DNA of 64,000 nucleotides from Deltaproteobacteria bacterium. GTDB taxonomy: Bacteria; JAGRBM01; JAHCIT01. Positions 1-8,805 of this stretch are shown piece by piece (within the stretch, counting starts at the first letter, position 1; every line of letters starts with the position of its first letter). The notes under the pieces were generated by a model, which searched no databases, was not told where the DNA came from, and saw nothing but the letters and a program-made list of their open reading frames with translations. The stretch is from NCBI GenBank assembly GCA_026129095.1, contig JAHCIT010000007.1, positions 124,001 to 188,000 of the forward strand, in the 5' to 3' direction. The position numbers and the translations under genes were made by a program.

Positions 1-372
1 ACAGACGATCCCCCCCGACACGATACTAAAGAGACGGGAACTGTACTGCCGGTAACGGCAGTGATGGATACCGAAAAAATCTCCGATCGGGGCTTCGACA
101 GAAGGCTGTTCCGCTCCATCCCAGTATATTCTGAGGGCGATCTCACGGTAGAGCGCGGGCCGCCACCATGCCGGGAACCCTACAAATATCCGCGTCACGA
201 TCCCCGCGCCTTCCACGGCAGCCGCTTCGTGGATTCTGCCCGGTTTCAGAATCACACACTTGCGCGACCAGTCGGCAAGGATGCCCGGAAGCTGTGGCAG
301 CGGTCCCTTGTCGTAACTTGTGAGCTGAACGAACCGGCCACGAACGTCCATCGACGGATAAAGGTAATCCAT
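1..372 (-). CDS. DUF2961 family protein (GH172-like), N-terminal fragment
   Basis: The gene runs off the left edge, so only its first 124 codons are seen, read leftward from an ATG at 370-372. The translation contains GAGIVTRIFVG, then LRIYWDGAEQPSVEAPIGDF, then YSSRLFSIVSGGIVC. This matches the start of the DUF2961 family: a jelly-roll fold in which a glycine-rich strand precedes the strongly conserved 'lriyWDg...PsVe.PigDFFg' segment. Members in glycoside hydrolase family GH172 act on difructose anhydrides or arabinofuran; most are uncharacterised. No signal peptide is visible on this start. A clear Shine-Dalgarno is also missing, so the start is provisional; an in-frame stop lies 45 bases upstream of it. 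Family assignment is fairly sure, the substrate is unknown. Confidence 0.8.
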   Translation of the reverse strand, partial: MDYLYPSMDVRGRFVQLTSYDKGPLPQLPGILADWSRKCVILKPGRIHEAAAVEGAGIVTRIFVGFPAWWRPALYREIALRIYWDGAEQPSVEAPIGDFFGIHHCRYRQYSSRLFSIVSGGIVC

Positions 373-414
373 TTTCTCATTAGACCGCAGGCAGGATTGC
401 GGGGCAAGCAGGGA

Positions 415-990
415 CTATTTCCGTTTCAGATAAGCCCGGCCCCTCGGGGAAAGGCCATAGCCGGTGCCAAGACTTTTGGTGAGTCCCAACTCCTTGAGCT
501 TCCGCACATCAAGCTTGAACTTGTCCGCTTCCCCTCCGATCCGCGCCGCCAGTTCGACAGCCCGCACTCCCCGGTTTCTCCGGATGAGATCAAGGACACG
601 GCGAGTCCAGGGGCCGTGGCGGCTGGCTGCGTCCAGACGGGCCAGTTTCCCGTCAATGACCTTCCGTTCGGCGGCCGTCATTGACGTACGCTTTCGAAGG
701 GCGATACGCGGATCAGGGCCGGCCAGATGGAACCGGATGCGATAGATTTTTCCTTCGCGTCCTGCAGCCAGTTCCTGCCGCAGTTCATCCAGTGTTTTAT
801 ATCCCGCCTGCTTCGCTTCGCGGTCCGTGATGGCCGCCAGCGCCATCAGATCCACAGCGAGAAACTCCAGCACACCAGCCGGAGTACGCTGCGTCCTGCC
901 CGGGGTCACCGCTGGTTTTTCCCAGCGCCGGAAGGCGAGCGTCACCTGGCCTGTGGCGATGCCATCCAGGAACCTCTGCCGGAACAGCAC
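415..990 (-). CDS. ASCH-domain protein with C-terminal winged-helix-like region
   Basis: This is a 191-residue protein starting at GTG (988-990), with a GGAAG ribosome site about 12 bases upstream, only 3 bases after the stop of the gene at 994. Residues 1-95 look like an ASCH domain (PUA-like RNA- or nucleotide-binding fold). They have the N-terminal F..GI..GQVT..FRRW.KP...PG pattern and a closing strand KIYRIRFHLAG. Residues 105-191 form a helical, basic segment (WTRRVLDLIRRNRGVRAVELA, KFKLDVRKLKELGLTKS) ending in GYGLSPRGRAYLKRK, typical of a winged-helix module with a C-terminal wing. The combination suggests a nucleic-acid-binding protein. ASCH proteins have been proposed to act in RNA or modified-nucleoside metabolism; no role can be assigned here. 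Confidence 0.75.
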   Translation of the reverse strand: MLFRQRFLDGIATGQVTLAFRRWEKPAVTPGRTQRTPAGVLEFLAVDLMALAAITDREAKQAGYKTLDELRQELAAGREGKIYRIRFHLAGPDPRIALRKRTSMTAAERKVIDGKLARLDAASRHGPWTRRVLDLIRRNRGVRAVELAARIGGEADKFKLDVRKLKELGLTKSLGTGYGLSPRGRAYLKRK

Positions 991-993
991 GGA

Positions 994-1527
994 CTACTCT
1001 GGCTTCCACTCCGTCACACTGAGACGTTCGAGGATAAAGAAGTTCGAGGGGATACAGATCGGGCCAACGCGGATATAGGCCTTGCCGATGAAGAGATCGG
1101 GGTTGGCCGGATCGGGCTGAATCATGTAGTCACGCAGCACCCACGGGTCGAACAGGCCGTTCCGCTTGTTGCTGCCATAGTTGAGCAGCGTCGAGTTCGG
1201 GTAATTGCGGTCGCGCTCACTTTCCCGCACGGGATAAACATCATAGAAGCCGAACCGCTTGGGCTCCGTCGTCTTGTATTCCCACGGACCCTCAAGGCCG
1301 TTCTGCCTTACCGGGATGTTGTACCCCTCGACCTGCCCCTCCCGGTTCCGAAACATCCCCTTGATGAACTTCTGGATGCCTAGAAGGCGTGCAAAAAGGG
1401 GCGTGTTGAATCCCCGGAATTCATAGCCGGCAAACTGTTCAGGCTGTGGCTGAACGCCTTTCAGGAAAATTGCCTCCAGTTCACTGTTCGATGATTGCGC
1501 CAGTCCGTTATAGGTAAGTCCCGCCAT
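994..1527 (-). CDS. Conserved hypothetical protein, 177 aa
   Basis: I do not recognise a characterised family. The start is the ATG at 1525-1527, preceded by GGAAGGAAACAGTGC, a good ribosome site; a longer in-frame reading into the gene at 1639 is rejected. The protein is soluble, without signal peptide or membrane segment. It is rich in aromatic residues and glycine with an alternating pattern (FAGYEFRGFN, EGYNIPVRQNG, WEYKTTEPKRFGFYDVYPV, FIGKAYIRVG) that reads like a small antiparallel beta-barrel. Short motifs such as F.G...RG and the closing FIGKAYIRVGP..IPSNFFILER recall small lipid-binding barrels, which is a guess. It lies just upstream of the ASCH gene and is probably co-transcribed with it. 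Confidence 0.7.
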   Translation of the reverse strand: MAGLTYNGLAQSSNSELEAIFLKGVQPQPEQFAGYEFRGFNTPLFARLLGIQKFIKGMFRNREGQVEGYNIPVRQNGLEGPWEYKTTEPKRFGFYDVYPVRESERDRNYPNSTLLNYGSNKRNGLFDPWVLRDYMIQPDPANPDLFIGKAYIRVGPICIPSNFFILERLSVTEWKPE

Positions 1528-1638
1528 TGCACTGTTTCCTTCCAGCCTAAGCCGCTGCTCGTTTCTAACGGATAGTGGTGGAAAGGGACAAGCCGCCCCT
1601 TTCCGCGTTCCCGCCGGAATGGTAATAGGAACCCCGGC

Positions 1639-2544
1639 ATGGAAGGCACCGGCGATATCCGCAAGATTACACTGAAGGCCAGCGGCATGGATTTCCCGGC
1701 GCTGGAGACAGGTTCGGGACCGCTCGTGCTGCTGCTCCACGGATTTCCCGATCATAACCGCACCTGGCGGCTCCAGATGCCTGCACTGGCGGCAGCGGGT
1801 TTCCGCGCCATTGCCCCTGTCATGCGGGGTTACTCCCCTTCCTGCCAGCCCAGAGACAACGATTACCACGTGATCCGCATGGCCGAGGATGTGCTCGGCT
1901 GGATGGACTGCCTTGGCGAGACCAAATGCCATCTCGTCGGACATGACTGGGGTGCCATCGTCACCTATGCGAGCGGCACCATCGCTCCTGACCGGTTCCA
2001 TTCGCTCACGACACTCGCCGTACCGCATCTCCGCCGCATGCCTACCGGATTACGGGAACTGCCCGGCCAGATACGGAACTCCTGGTACATGATCTTCTTC
2101 CAGCTCCGCATTCTTGCAGACGTGATCGTCGAGCGGAACGACTGGGCCTTTATCGAAAGGCTGTGGCGCGACTGGTCCCCGGGATGGCAATGGCCGCCGG
2201 AAGAGATGGCGGAACTCAAGAAGACGTTCGGCCAGCCGGGCGTCAGGAAGGCCGCCCTCAATTATTACCGCGCCTTCTTTGATCCGCTCTCGCAGGCTTC
2301 ACGCGATACCCGAGCCGCCACCACAGCCCGGATCAATGTACCAACGCTTGCCCTCACCGGAGAGGCCGACGGCTGCATGGATACACGCCTTTATGACATC
2401 GTTATGCGTGCGGAAGACTTTCCCGGCGGACTTCAGGTGGAGCGCGTGAAAGGCACCGGGCACTTCCTTCATCAGGAAAATCCCGTCGAAGTGAACCGAC
2501 TTGTCCTCAACTGGATCCGCGCCCACCAGCCGGAGACGAGATAA
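1639..2544 (+). CDS. Alpha/beta hydrolase, epoxide hydrolase / dehalogenase type
   Basis: The 301-residue enzyme carries the epoxide-hydrolase-type signature HGFPD (residues 34-38, oxyanion hole) and GHDWGA with Asp103 as nucleophile instead of serine. The catalytic histidine is His275 in GTGHFLHQE, and an acidic partner probably lies in the EADGCMD segment. A nucleophilic aspartate is characteristic of epoxide hydrolases and haloalkane dehalogenases, which form an ester intermediate; the PD after HGF favours epoxide hydrolases. No signal peptide is seen, so it is cytosolic. An AGGAA ribosome site lies 7 bases before the ATG. The GMC oxidoreductase gene starts 5 bases after its stop, so the two are an operon. 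They may act sequentially on an oxidised lipid or other hydrophobic substrate (inference). Confidence 0.88.
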   Translation: MEGTGDIRKITLKASGMDFPALETGSGPLVLLLHGFPDHNRTWRLQMPALAAAGFRAIAPVMRGYSPSCQPRDNDYHVIRMAEDVLGWMDCLGETKCHLVGHDWGAIVTYASGTIAPDRFHSLTTLAVPHLRRMPTGLRELPGQIRNSWYMIFFQLRILADVIVERNDWAFIERLWRDWSPGWQWPPEEMAELKKTFGQPGVRKAALNYYRAFFDPLSQASRDTRAATTARINVPTLALTGEADGCMDTRLYDIVMRAEDFPGGLQVERVKGTGHFLHQENPVEVNRLVLNWIRAHQPETR

Positions 2545-2549
2545 GCATC

Positions 2550-4448
2550 ATGCCGGCTGGCCTGACTCCTGCCGAACGCCAGATCGCCCTGGCCGTCGGC
2601 CAGGCAGTGCTCCCCGACGGACGGGTCTTCAAGGGCGCAGGTGAACGGACCGTCGAGAGAATCGAGAAGTTCGTCACACACGTCGGCGCCACGGCTGTTT
2701 TCGGGCGCTCCCTGCGCATGCTGGAACTGGCCACTCTACCCGGTCACGGCGCACGATTCTCGCACCTGCCCCGGAACGAACGTGAGGCGTTCCTGGCCGG
2801 ATGGCTGGGCGGGCCCTTACCGTTACGGCTCGCCGCGATGGGCCTCACCACCCCGTTCAAGACCACCCACTTCGACGACCCGGAAGTCTATACCGCGATG
2901 GGCTGTGTCTATGAGTTCCACGGCAAACCCGAGCCACCTGAACGGTGGAGGCAGCAGGTGATCCGGGGGGCCGATGCTGCCGGCAGCGGCGAGATCGAAT
3001 GCGATGTGGTGGTGGTGGGCACGGGTGCTGGCGGCGCGGTTTTCGGCAAGGAACTGGCCGAGCGGGGTCTTGCTGTCGTTTTTATAGAAGAAGGCGAGTG
3101 GCGCGACCGGGACCAGTTCACCGGCCGTTCTATCGAAATGCACCGCCGCCACCACCGGAACGGCGGAGCCACCGGCACCATTGGTAACACCTTCATCGCC
3201 GTCCCAATGGGGCGGCTGGTCGGTGGATCGACCGCCATCAATACCGGAACCTGCTTCCGGACTCCCGACTGGATACTGGAGCGGTGGGTGAACGAGTTCG
3301 GCCTCACCGGTTTCGAGCCAGACACCATGCGGCCCTATTTCGAGCAGGTCGAGCGCGAACTCCAGGTGGAGCCGGGCGATCCGAAATACCTGGGCGGCAT
3401 AGCCCGCGTTGTAGCCCGTGGCTGCGAAAAGCTCGGCTGGTCCCACAAGGTCATCCGCCGCAATGCGCCCGGCTGCGACGGGTCGGGCGTCTGTGACTTC
3501 GGCTGTCCGACCGAGGCGCGGCGATCGACCAACATCTCCTACCTGCCGCCCGCACTGAAGCGCGGTTCCATGCTCTATACCGGGCTTAAGGCCGAAAAGG
3601 TGCGGATTGAAAACGGCCGTGCCGTAGGTATTGAAGCAACGTGCCTCGAAACCGGCAAGATGCTGAAAGTCCGTGCGCGGGCGACGGCACTTGCCTGCGG
3701 AACCATGCTGACGCCTGTGCTGCTCGACCGGCAGGGCATCTGCAACAGCTCCGGCTGGTTGGGCCGGAACCTTTCCGTGCACCCCTCAACCAACTGCTCA
3801 GGGCTGTTCGATGAGGAGATCAGGGGCTACGCCGCGATTCCATCCGGCTACACCTGTGACCACTGGATGCGCGACGGCATCCTGATGAACGGCGCTGGGG
3901 CACCGCTCGATATCGGCCCCATGACATTCCCTTTCATCGGGCGGAAACTGATGGAAGTGATGGAAGCCTACGACCGGGTGGCTGGTTTTGGCTACCTGGT
4001 TACCGACCGGGGCAACGGCCGGATGGTGAAACTCCCCGGCGGACGGCATATCTGGTACTACAACCTCGGTGACTATGAGCTGAAGATGCTGAAGACCGGC
4101 ATGATCCGGACCATTGAGGTGCTTCGCGCTGCCGGGGCGAAAGAGGTGTATCCCTCGCTTCCAAACCATGGCGTTATCCGCTCGGACGCCGACGTGGAAC
4201 GGCTCCGGAAGGCGGATATCAGGCCCCGTGACTATACCCTCGTTGGATTTCACCCGCTCGGGACGACACGGCTGGGCTCCCGCCGGAAGGATTCGGTTCT
4301 CGACCCCGACCACCAAAGCTGGGATGTTCCGGGGCTCTATATCGTTGACGGTGGCGCCGTCCCCACGGCTATCAGCGTCAACTCCCAGATCACCATCATG
4401 ACGCTCGCCACCCGCGCCGCCGAGCGGCTGGCCGGGAAGCTGGGGTGA
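2550..4448 (+). CDS. FAD-dependent GMC-family oxidoreductase (cholesterol / long-chain alcohol oxidase-like)
   Basis: This 632-residue protein has an N-terminal helical region of about 130 residues, resembling the extension of long-chain alcohol oxidases. A Rossmann FAD motif VVVVGTGAGGAVFGKELAE follows at about residues 150-168. Next comes the family motif CDGSGVCDFGCPTEARRS, then YLPPAL. The C-terminal GMC motif is FHPLGTTRLG, then VPGLYIVDGGAVPTAISVNS. The histidine of FHPLG and the asparagine of SVNS are the expected catalytic pair for alcohol oxidation. The length and cysteine-rich motif fit the fatty-alcohol/sterol oxidase branch better than glucose or choline oxidases. It is probably translationally coupled to the preceding hydrolase. 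The substrate is unknown; a membrane-derived alcohol or sterol is plausible. Confidence 0.9.
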   Translation: MPAGLTPAERQIALAVGQAVLPDGRVFKGAGERTVERIEKFVTHVGATAVFGRSLRMLELATLPGHGARFSHLPRNEREAFLAGWLGGPLPLRLAAMGLTTPFKTTHFDDPEVYTAMGCVYEFHGKPEPPERWRQQVIRGADAAGSGEIECDVVVVGTGAGGAVFGKELAERGLAVVFIEEGEWRDRDQFTGRSIEMHRRHHRNGGATGTIGNTFIAVPMGRLVGGSTAINTGTCFRTPDWILERWVNEFGLTGFEPDTMRPYFEQVERELQVEPGDPKYLGGIARVVARGCEKLGWSHKVIRRNAPGCDGSGVCDFGCPTEARRSTNISYLPPALKRGSMLYTGLKAEKVRIENGRAVGIEATCLETGKMLKVRARATALACGTMLTPVLLDRQGICNSSGWLGRNLSVHPSTNCSGLFDEEIRGYAAIPSGYTCDHWMRDGILMNGAGAPLDIGPMTFPFIGRKLMEVMEAYDRVAGFGYLVTDRGNGRMVKLPGGRHIWYYNLGDYELKMLKTGMIRTIEVLRAAGAKEVYPSLPNHGVIRSDADVERLRKADIRPRDYTLVGFHPLGTTRLGSRRKDSVLDPDHQSWDVPGLYIVDGGAVPTAISVNSQITIMTLATRAAERLAGKLG

Positions 4449-4495
4449 GCTCTCCTTTGGCCTTCCCCCTGTTTTGCATATAAAGTCCTTCCGTA

Positions 4496-5503
4496 ATGGT
4501 GGATGTCCTAAATAAGCACCCCGGCCTCACCTTGCGCCCCCGGCGGCTCCGCCGGACGGCACGGCTACGGAACCTCGTGGCTGAGACGGAACTGAACGCA
4601 GGCGATCTCATCCAGGGCGTGTTCGTGGAACCGGGCAAAGGTGTCCGCAAGGAAATCCCTTCCATGCCCGGCGTGTTCCGCATGAGCACGGATGTGCTCA
4701 CAGAACATGCAAAGGAACTGGAAAAGGCCGGCGTCGCCGGGGTGATGATCTTCGGAATCCCTGAAACGAAGGATGAGCACGGATCGGGCGCACATATCCA
4801 CGACGGGATCGTCCAGCAGGCGCTCGAAACGCTCAGGAAAGCAGGGACAAACCTCGTTCTCGTCGCCGACGCCTGCTTCTGCGAATATACCACCAGCGGA
4901 CACTGCGGCGTGCTCTCCAAAGACACCGACACGGTGGTGGATAACGACCGGACCCTGGAAGAACTGGTCAAGGTCGCTGTCTCGCAGGCAAAAGCCGGAG
5001 CTGACGTCATCGCCCCCAGCGGCATGATGGACGGTACGGTGGCCCGCTTACGGACTGGGCTCGACGCGGCGGGGTTCAGCCACATCCCGGTCATGATGTA
5101 TTCCGTTAAATACGCATCGGCCTACTACGGACCGTTCCGCGAGGCGGCCGAAGGAGCGCCCAGGTTCGGCGACCGGCGAAGCTACCAGATGGACCCGCGC
5201 AATGGCCGCGAGGCACTGCTGGAGGCATCGCTCGACCTCGCCGAGGGAGCCGATATCGTCATGGTGAAGCCCGCGCTTGCCTACCTCGATGTAATCCGGC
5301 GCGTGCGGGAGATTTCAGACCGGCCGGTGGCCGCCTACAACGTCTCCGGCGAGTATTCGATGGTGAAGGCGGCGGCCAAGGCTGGCTGGGTCGATGAAAA
5401 GGCGGTGGTGCTTGAGAACCTGACCGCCATGAAACGCGCCGGTGCGGACATCATCGTCACCTACCATGCTCCGGATGTGGCCCGCTGGCTAGCCGCCAAA
5501 TGA
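4496..5503 (+). CDS. hemB: Porphobilinogen synthase (delta-aminolevulinic acid dehydratase)
   Basis: HemB condenses two 5-aminolevulinate molecules into porphobilinogen, the first common tetrapyrrole, in the cytosol. The 335-residue sequence has both active-site lysines, Lys205 in MMYSVKYASAYYGPFREA and the Schiff-base Lys258 in IVMVKPALAYLD. It also has the cysteine-type zinc site DACFCEYTTSGHCG (Cys127, Cys129, Cys137), marking the zinc-dependent rather than the aspartate/magnesium form. The N-terminal RPRRLRRTARLRNLVAE is the usual arm. Its stop overlaps the start of the next hydrolase gene by 4 bases. Haem made through this pathway would serve the cytochrome oxidase and di-haem peroxidase in this window. 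Identification is near certain. Confidence 0.97.
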   Translation: MVDVLNKHPGLTLRPRRLRRTARLRNLVAETELNAGDLIQGVFVEPGKGVRKEIPSMPGVFRMSTDVLTEHAKELEKAGVAGVMIFGIPETKDEHGSGAHIHDGIVQQALETLRKAGTNLVLVADACFCEYTTSGHCGVLSKDTDTVVDNDRTLEELVKVAVSQAKAGADVIAPSGMMDGTVARLRTGLDAAGFSHIPVMMYSVKYASAYYGPFREAAEGAPRFGDRRSYQMDPRNGREALLEASLDLAEGADIVMVKPALAYLDVIRRVREISDRPVAAYNVSGEYSMVKAAAKAGWVDEKAVVLENLTAMKRAGADIIVTYHAPDVARWLAAK

Positions 5504-6066
5504 GCCGTCACCTGACCATCATCATCTATGGATGGCAGGCGTCGCTCCCCGGCCACTGGCAGTGGTGGGTCCATGACGAACTGGCAAGGCGCGGCGCACT
5601 GGTCAAGTTCCCGCAGCTTTCCGATCCCGATCACCCCAAACTGGACGTCTGGATGCGCGAACTGCTGGAGATCATCGAACCGCACCAGGGGCCAGTTCAT
5701 CTGGTCACCCACTCGCTTGGCACCTGGGTGGCCGATCACCTCATAACCCGGACGGACCGGGAGTTTCTTTCCGCCCTTCAGGTGGCACCCCCCTCCCCTG
5801 ACCTGATGTTCGAGGATGTGGAGACATTCTTCCCGCCCCCAATGGATACCGCCCGGTGGCAATCGAAGGTGAAACATCGTCTGCTCGTCTGCGGCGATGA
5901 CGATATCTACATCGATCCTCCCGAGCAGGAGAAGATCGCCCGCATCTTCGATTGCCCCATGAAAGTCTTTCCGAACGGTGGCCACATCAACATCGACAGC
6001 GGTTTCGGACCGTTCCCGTTCGCCCTGGAATGGCTGAAATCCTGTGGACTGCCGGAACTGTCCTGA
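5500..6066 (+). CDS. Small serine hydrolase, RBBP9/YdeN type
   Basis: The 188-residue protein is a compact alpha/beta hydrolase. It begins with the strand LTIIIYGWQAS, continues with W...W...ELARRGALVKFPQL, and has the nucleophile elbow THSLGTW, with a histidine before the nucleophilic serine. Near the C-terminus are the acidic residue in VCGDDDIYID and the histidine in NGGHINIDSGFGPFPFA. This layout matches the RBBP9/YdeN serine hydrolase family, where GGH.n...G is the C-terminal signature. Biological substrates of the family are mostly unknown. The ATG overlaps the hemB stop (ATGA at 5500-5503), implying translational coupling. No link to haem synthesis is established. Confidence 0.87.
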   Translation: MSRHLTIIIYGWQASLPGHWQWWVHDELARRGALVKFPQLSDPDHPKLDVWMRELLEIIEPHQGPVHLVTHSLGTWVADHLITRTDREFLSALQVAPPSPDLMFEDVETFFPPPMDTARWQSKVKHRLLVCGDDDIYIDPPEQEKIARIFDCPMKVFPNGGHINIDSGFGPFPFALEWLKSCGLPELS

Positions 6067-6069
6067 GTC

Positions 6070-7428
6070 CTATTTCCCGATACAGAACTCGCTGAAGATC
6101 GCACCCAGCACGTCGTCCGGCGTCGTCTCGCCCGTTAGCTCACCAATCCGGTCTAGCGCCGCCTGGAACTCGACCGATACGACTTCCGGCAGATCACCCG
6201 CTTCCATGAGACGTGCCGCCTCGCCCAGAGCCTCCGCCACGGCGGCGAGCGCATCCCGCTGGCGGCGCCGGGCGATGACAATACCCTCCGGACCTTCGTT
6301 GCCACTGCCGTACCGGACCTCGACCGCACGGACTAGGTTTTCGAGCCCCTCGCCAGTCGCGCAACTGACGGGAATCCACGGGCCGGTATCCGGCAGTGGC
6401 TGCGTTCCCGGCAGGTCGGTCTTGTTCCAGATACCGATACGGCGGGCGGGGTCCACCGCGGCAATAATCGCCTGGTCCTCTCCTGACAGCCCTTTTACCG
6501 AATCGACCACATGAAGAACGATATCGGCAGACTCCAGCGCCTGCCGGGAACGGCTGATCCCTTCGGCCTCCACCCCGCCAGTACCTTCACGGATACCTGC
6601 CGTATCGGTAAGTCTCGCCGGGATACGGCCGACCAGGCACCACTCCTCGATCCGGTCGCGCGTCGTGCCAGGCTCTTCATGGACAATCGCCCGGTTCTCC
6701 CCCAGAAGCCGGTTGAACAGGCTGGACTTGCCCGCGTTGGGATTGCCCGCGAGCACAACGCGGATTCCCTCCGTGACTGCCCGGCCCCGCTCCCATGTCG
6801 CCACAAGAGCCGCAACCTCTGCGGCCAGTTCCTTCACCTGAACGGCCATGACCGGCTGCGCCTCGCCTTCACGCACGTCGTCAGTAAAGTCGATCGCCAC
6901 CTCGGTCAGCGCCTTCCAGCGCAGTATCCGGCTTTTCCATTCTTCATACCGCCGGGTGAGCCGGCCCGCCAGTGCCTCAACAGCCGAGCGGCGGCCTTCC
7001 TCGGAACGTGCGTGAATCAGGTCTGCCACCGCCTCGGCACGGGCAAGATCGATCTTGCGGTTGAGATAGGCTCGCAGGGTGAACTCTCCCGGCCCCGCCC
7101 TCCTCGCTCCCAGCGCGATGAAAGTATCCAGAATATCCATGAGCAGTGTCCAGTTCCCATGGGCGTGGATTTCGGCCATGTCCTCGCCGCTGAAACTGTC
7201 GGGGGCACGGAAAACAGCCACCATTGCCTCGTCCAGATGCCGACGGGTTGCCGGATCGGCCAGAAGGCGGCGAACCAGCAGGTTTGGACCGGCCAGCGGC
7301 TGTCCGGTCAGTTTTTCCACAAGGGCATGGGACCGGGGACCGCTCAGGCGCACAATGCCAATGGCCCCAACTCCAGGGGCGGTGGAAATGGCGGCAATCG
7401 TATCGTTCAGGGGCGGCAGCACCATCAT
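6070..7428 (-). CDS. mnmE: tRNA modification GTPase MnmE
   Basis: MnmE acts with MnmG to modify the wobble uridine of certain tRNAs (5-carboxymethylaminomethyl-uridine). The 452-residue protein starts MMVLPPLNDTIAAISTAPG, the conserved N-terminal tetrahydrofolate-binding domain. It continues with a helical domain that carries an inserted GTPase: GNPNAGKSSLFN (G1), TDTAGIRE (G3) and NKTD (G4). It ends with FCIGK, the universal MnmE C-terminus whose cysteine is essential. The start is one of two adjacent ATGs at 7423-7428; the longer upstream reading is not supported because the family begins at this point. mnmG, rnpA and yidC are not neighbours, so this is not the classical origin-proximal cluster. 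It is convergent with the preceding hydrolase. Confidence 0.96.
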   Translation of the reverse strand: MMVLPPLNDTIAAISTAPGVGAIGIVRLSGPRSHALVEKLTGQPLAGPNLLVRRLLADPATRRHLDEAMVAVFRAPDSFSGEDMAEIHAHGNWTLLMDILDTFIALGARRAGPGEFTLRAYLNRKIDLARAEAVADLIHARSEEGRRSAVEALAGRLTRRYEEWKSRILRWKALTEVAIDFTDDVREGEAQPVMAVQVKELAAEVAALVATWERGRAVTEGIRVVLAGNPNAGKSSLFNRLLGENRAIVHEEPGTTRDRIEEWCLVGRIPARLTDTAGIREGTGGVEAEGISRSRQALESADIVLHVVDSVKGLSGEDQAIIAAVDPARRIGIWNKTDLPGTQPLPDTGPWIPVSCATGEGLENLVRAVEVRYGSGNEGPEGIVIARRRQRDALAAVAEALGEAARLMEAGDLPEVVSVEFQAALDRIGELTGETTPDDVLGAIFSEFCIGK

Positions 7429-7585
7429 CTGCCGGCGAGCATAGCTGATACCGGGCAAATTCGGGCCTTTTACCGTTGAACCTATGGCGCACGAGCGGTA
7501 AAGTGCCTTTCTGACTGTTGAGGGCTTTTTCCCGGGGATTGCCAGCACGCCCGATCAGGGGCGCCGGTGCTCCGTCAGGTGCTTT

Positions 7586-8785
7586 GTGACCGATCGAATC
7601 ACACGCAAGTTCGTTTCCGACATCCGCGAAGGCGATGCCATATCGGAGATTTACCTGTGCTCGGAACTTTCCACCGGACAGACCAACAAGGGCAAAGGGA
7701 GCACCTACCTGCGCGTGAAACTCCAGGACCGGACCGGGACGATTGAATGCCGTGTCTGGGACCGTGCCGACGATCTCGCCAGGCGCTTTCAGGCGGGTGA
7801 CTATGTGAAAGTCTCGGCACGGGCGAGCGTCTACCAGGGCAATGTCCAGCTCACCATCTCGGATATGGACGCCGTACCGGTCTCCGAGGTTGATCCGGCA
7901 CTGTTTCTTCCCGCCACCAGATGCGACGTGGACTGGATGTGGGGGCGGCTGCGCGGGATTATCAGCGAGATGCAGGACGCGCATCTCAGGGAACTGGTCA
8001 ACCGCCTGCTCGACGACGAAGAGTTCGCCCGCCGGTTCCGGCAGGCACCCGCAGCGATGGGGAATCACCACGCCTGGATCGGCGGGCTTCTGGAGCACAC
8101 ACTCTCGCTCATTTACCTCATCAAGCGGATAACTCCGCATTACCCCCAGGCCAGCCAGGATCTCTGCATCGTGGGGGCCGTATTCCATGACATGGGCAAG
8201 GTGTGGGAATATTCCTGGGACTCCAAAATCGACATGACCGACGCGGGCCGCCTTGTAGGTCATCTCGCCATGGCGATCGTGAAGATAGAGGAGATCACCA
8301 GAGAGATTCCGGGATTTCCCGAACCACTCAAGCTGGAGTGCCAGCATCTGGTCGCTGCCCATCACGGCCAGCTTGAGTTCGGTTCGCCCAAGCTGCCTCA
8401 AACACTGGAGGCCATGATCGTCCACATGGTTGATAATCTGGATTCCAAGGTGAACCAGATGACGACAGCTCTCACGGGCAATCCGGAAGTCCACGGACGC
8501 TGGACCCAGTACCAAAAGAGTTTCCAGACGCCGCTCTATCGGGGCGGCCGGGCCCGTGAACTCCCCGCCGGCTTCGTACCGCTTCCGGAAGAGCAGGAGG
8601 GCCGAGAAGGGCTATCGGGTCAGGTAGCGGTCCCTGCCGCCGGAGATCCACCCACAAGCCGCCCAGTGCCTCTCGCTCCCGCCGGACCCAGGCCAGCCAA
8701 GACAAAGAAACCAGACAAGAACGGGGAAGATGCCCAAAGTAAAGGACCGGAACTGCCGGCTGTAAGGGATCTGTTTTCCCGATAA
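7586..8785 (+). CDS. YhaM-like 3'-5' exoribonuclease (OB-fold + HD domain)
   Basis: The 399-residue protein starts at GTG, preceded by an AGGTG-like site. Residues 1-110 form an OB-fold of the tRNA_anti type (YLRVKLQDRTGTIECRVWD, VKVSARASVYQGNVQLTI). Residues 155-300 form an HD metal-dependent phosphohydrolase domain: HHAWIGGLLEHTLSL, then VFHDMGK, a later H..AAHHG and a closing D in MVDNLDSK. This order is that of YhaM/CBF1, which degrades RNA or single-stranded DNA in the 3'-5' direction. The C-terminal 85 residues are proline-, lysine- and glycine-rich and probably disordered, an extension not usual in the family. A kinase gene follows after 20 bases and is likely co-transcribed. Confidence 0.87.
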   Translation: MTDRITRKFVSDIREGDAISEIYLCSELSTGQTNKGKGSTYLRVKLQDRTGTIECRVWDRADDLARRFQAGDYVKVSARASVYQGNVQLTISDMDAVPVSEVDPALFLPATRCDVDWMWGRLRGIISEMQDAHLRELVNRLLDDEEFARRFRQAPAAMGNHHAWIGGLLEHTLSLIYLIKRITPHYPQASQDLCIVGAVFHDMGKVWEYSWDSKIDMTDAGRLVGHLAMAIVKIEEITREIPGFPEPLKLECQHLVAAHHGQLEFGSPKLPQTLEAMIVHMVDNLDSKVNQMTTALTGNPEVHGRWTQYQKSFQTPLYRGGRARELPAGFVPLPEEQEGREGLSGQVAVPAAGDPPTSRPVPLAPAGPRPAKTKKPDKNGEDAQSKGPELPAVRDLFSR

Positions 8786-8805
8786 TTCCTCACGAACCTG
8801 ACTTC

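Noticed and set aside
415-684. Rightward reading frames across the ASCH gene
   Set aside because: The leftward gene has a good start and domain; the rightward frames have no fold signature.
1528-2028. N-terminal extension of the orphan 177-residue protein into the region of the epoxide-hydrolase-like gene
   Set aside because: The ribosome site is at the ATG at 1525-1527, and the extension lies antisense to a clear hydrolase.
6977-8515. Long leftward open frame of about 512 codons overlapping mnmE and the YhaM-like gene
   Set aside because: Both overlapped genes are strongly supported by conserved motifs. The frame has no recognisable domain, and long antisense frames are common in high-GC genomes.
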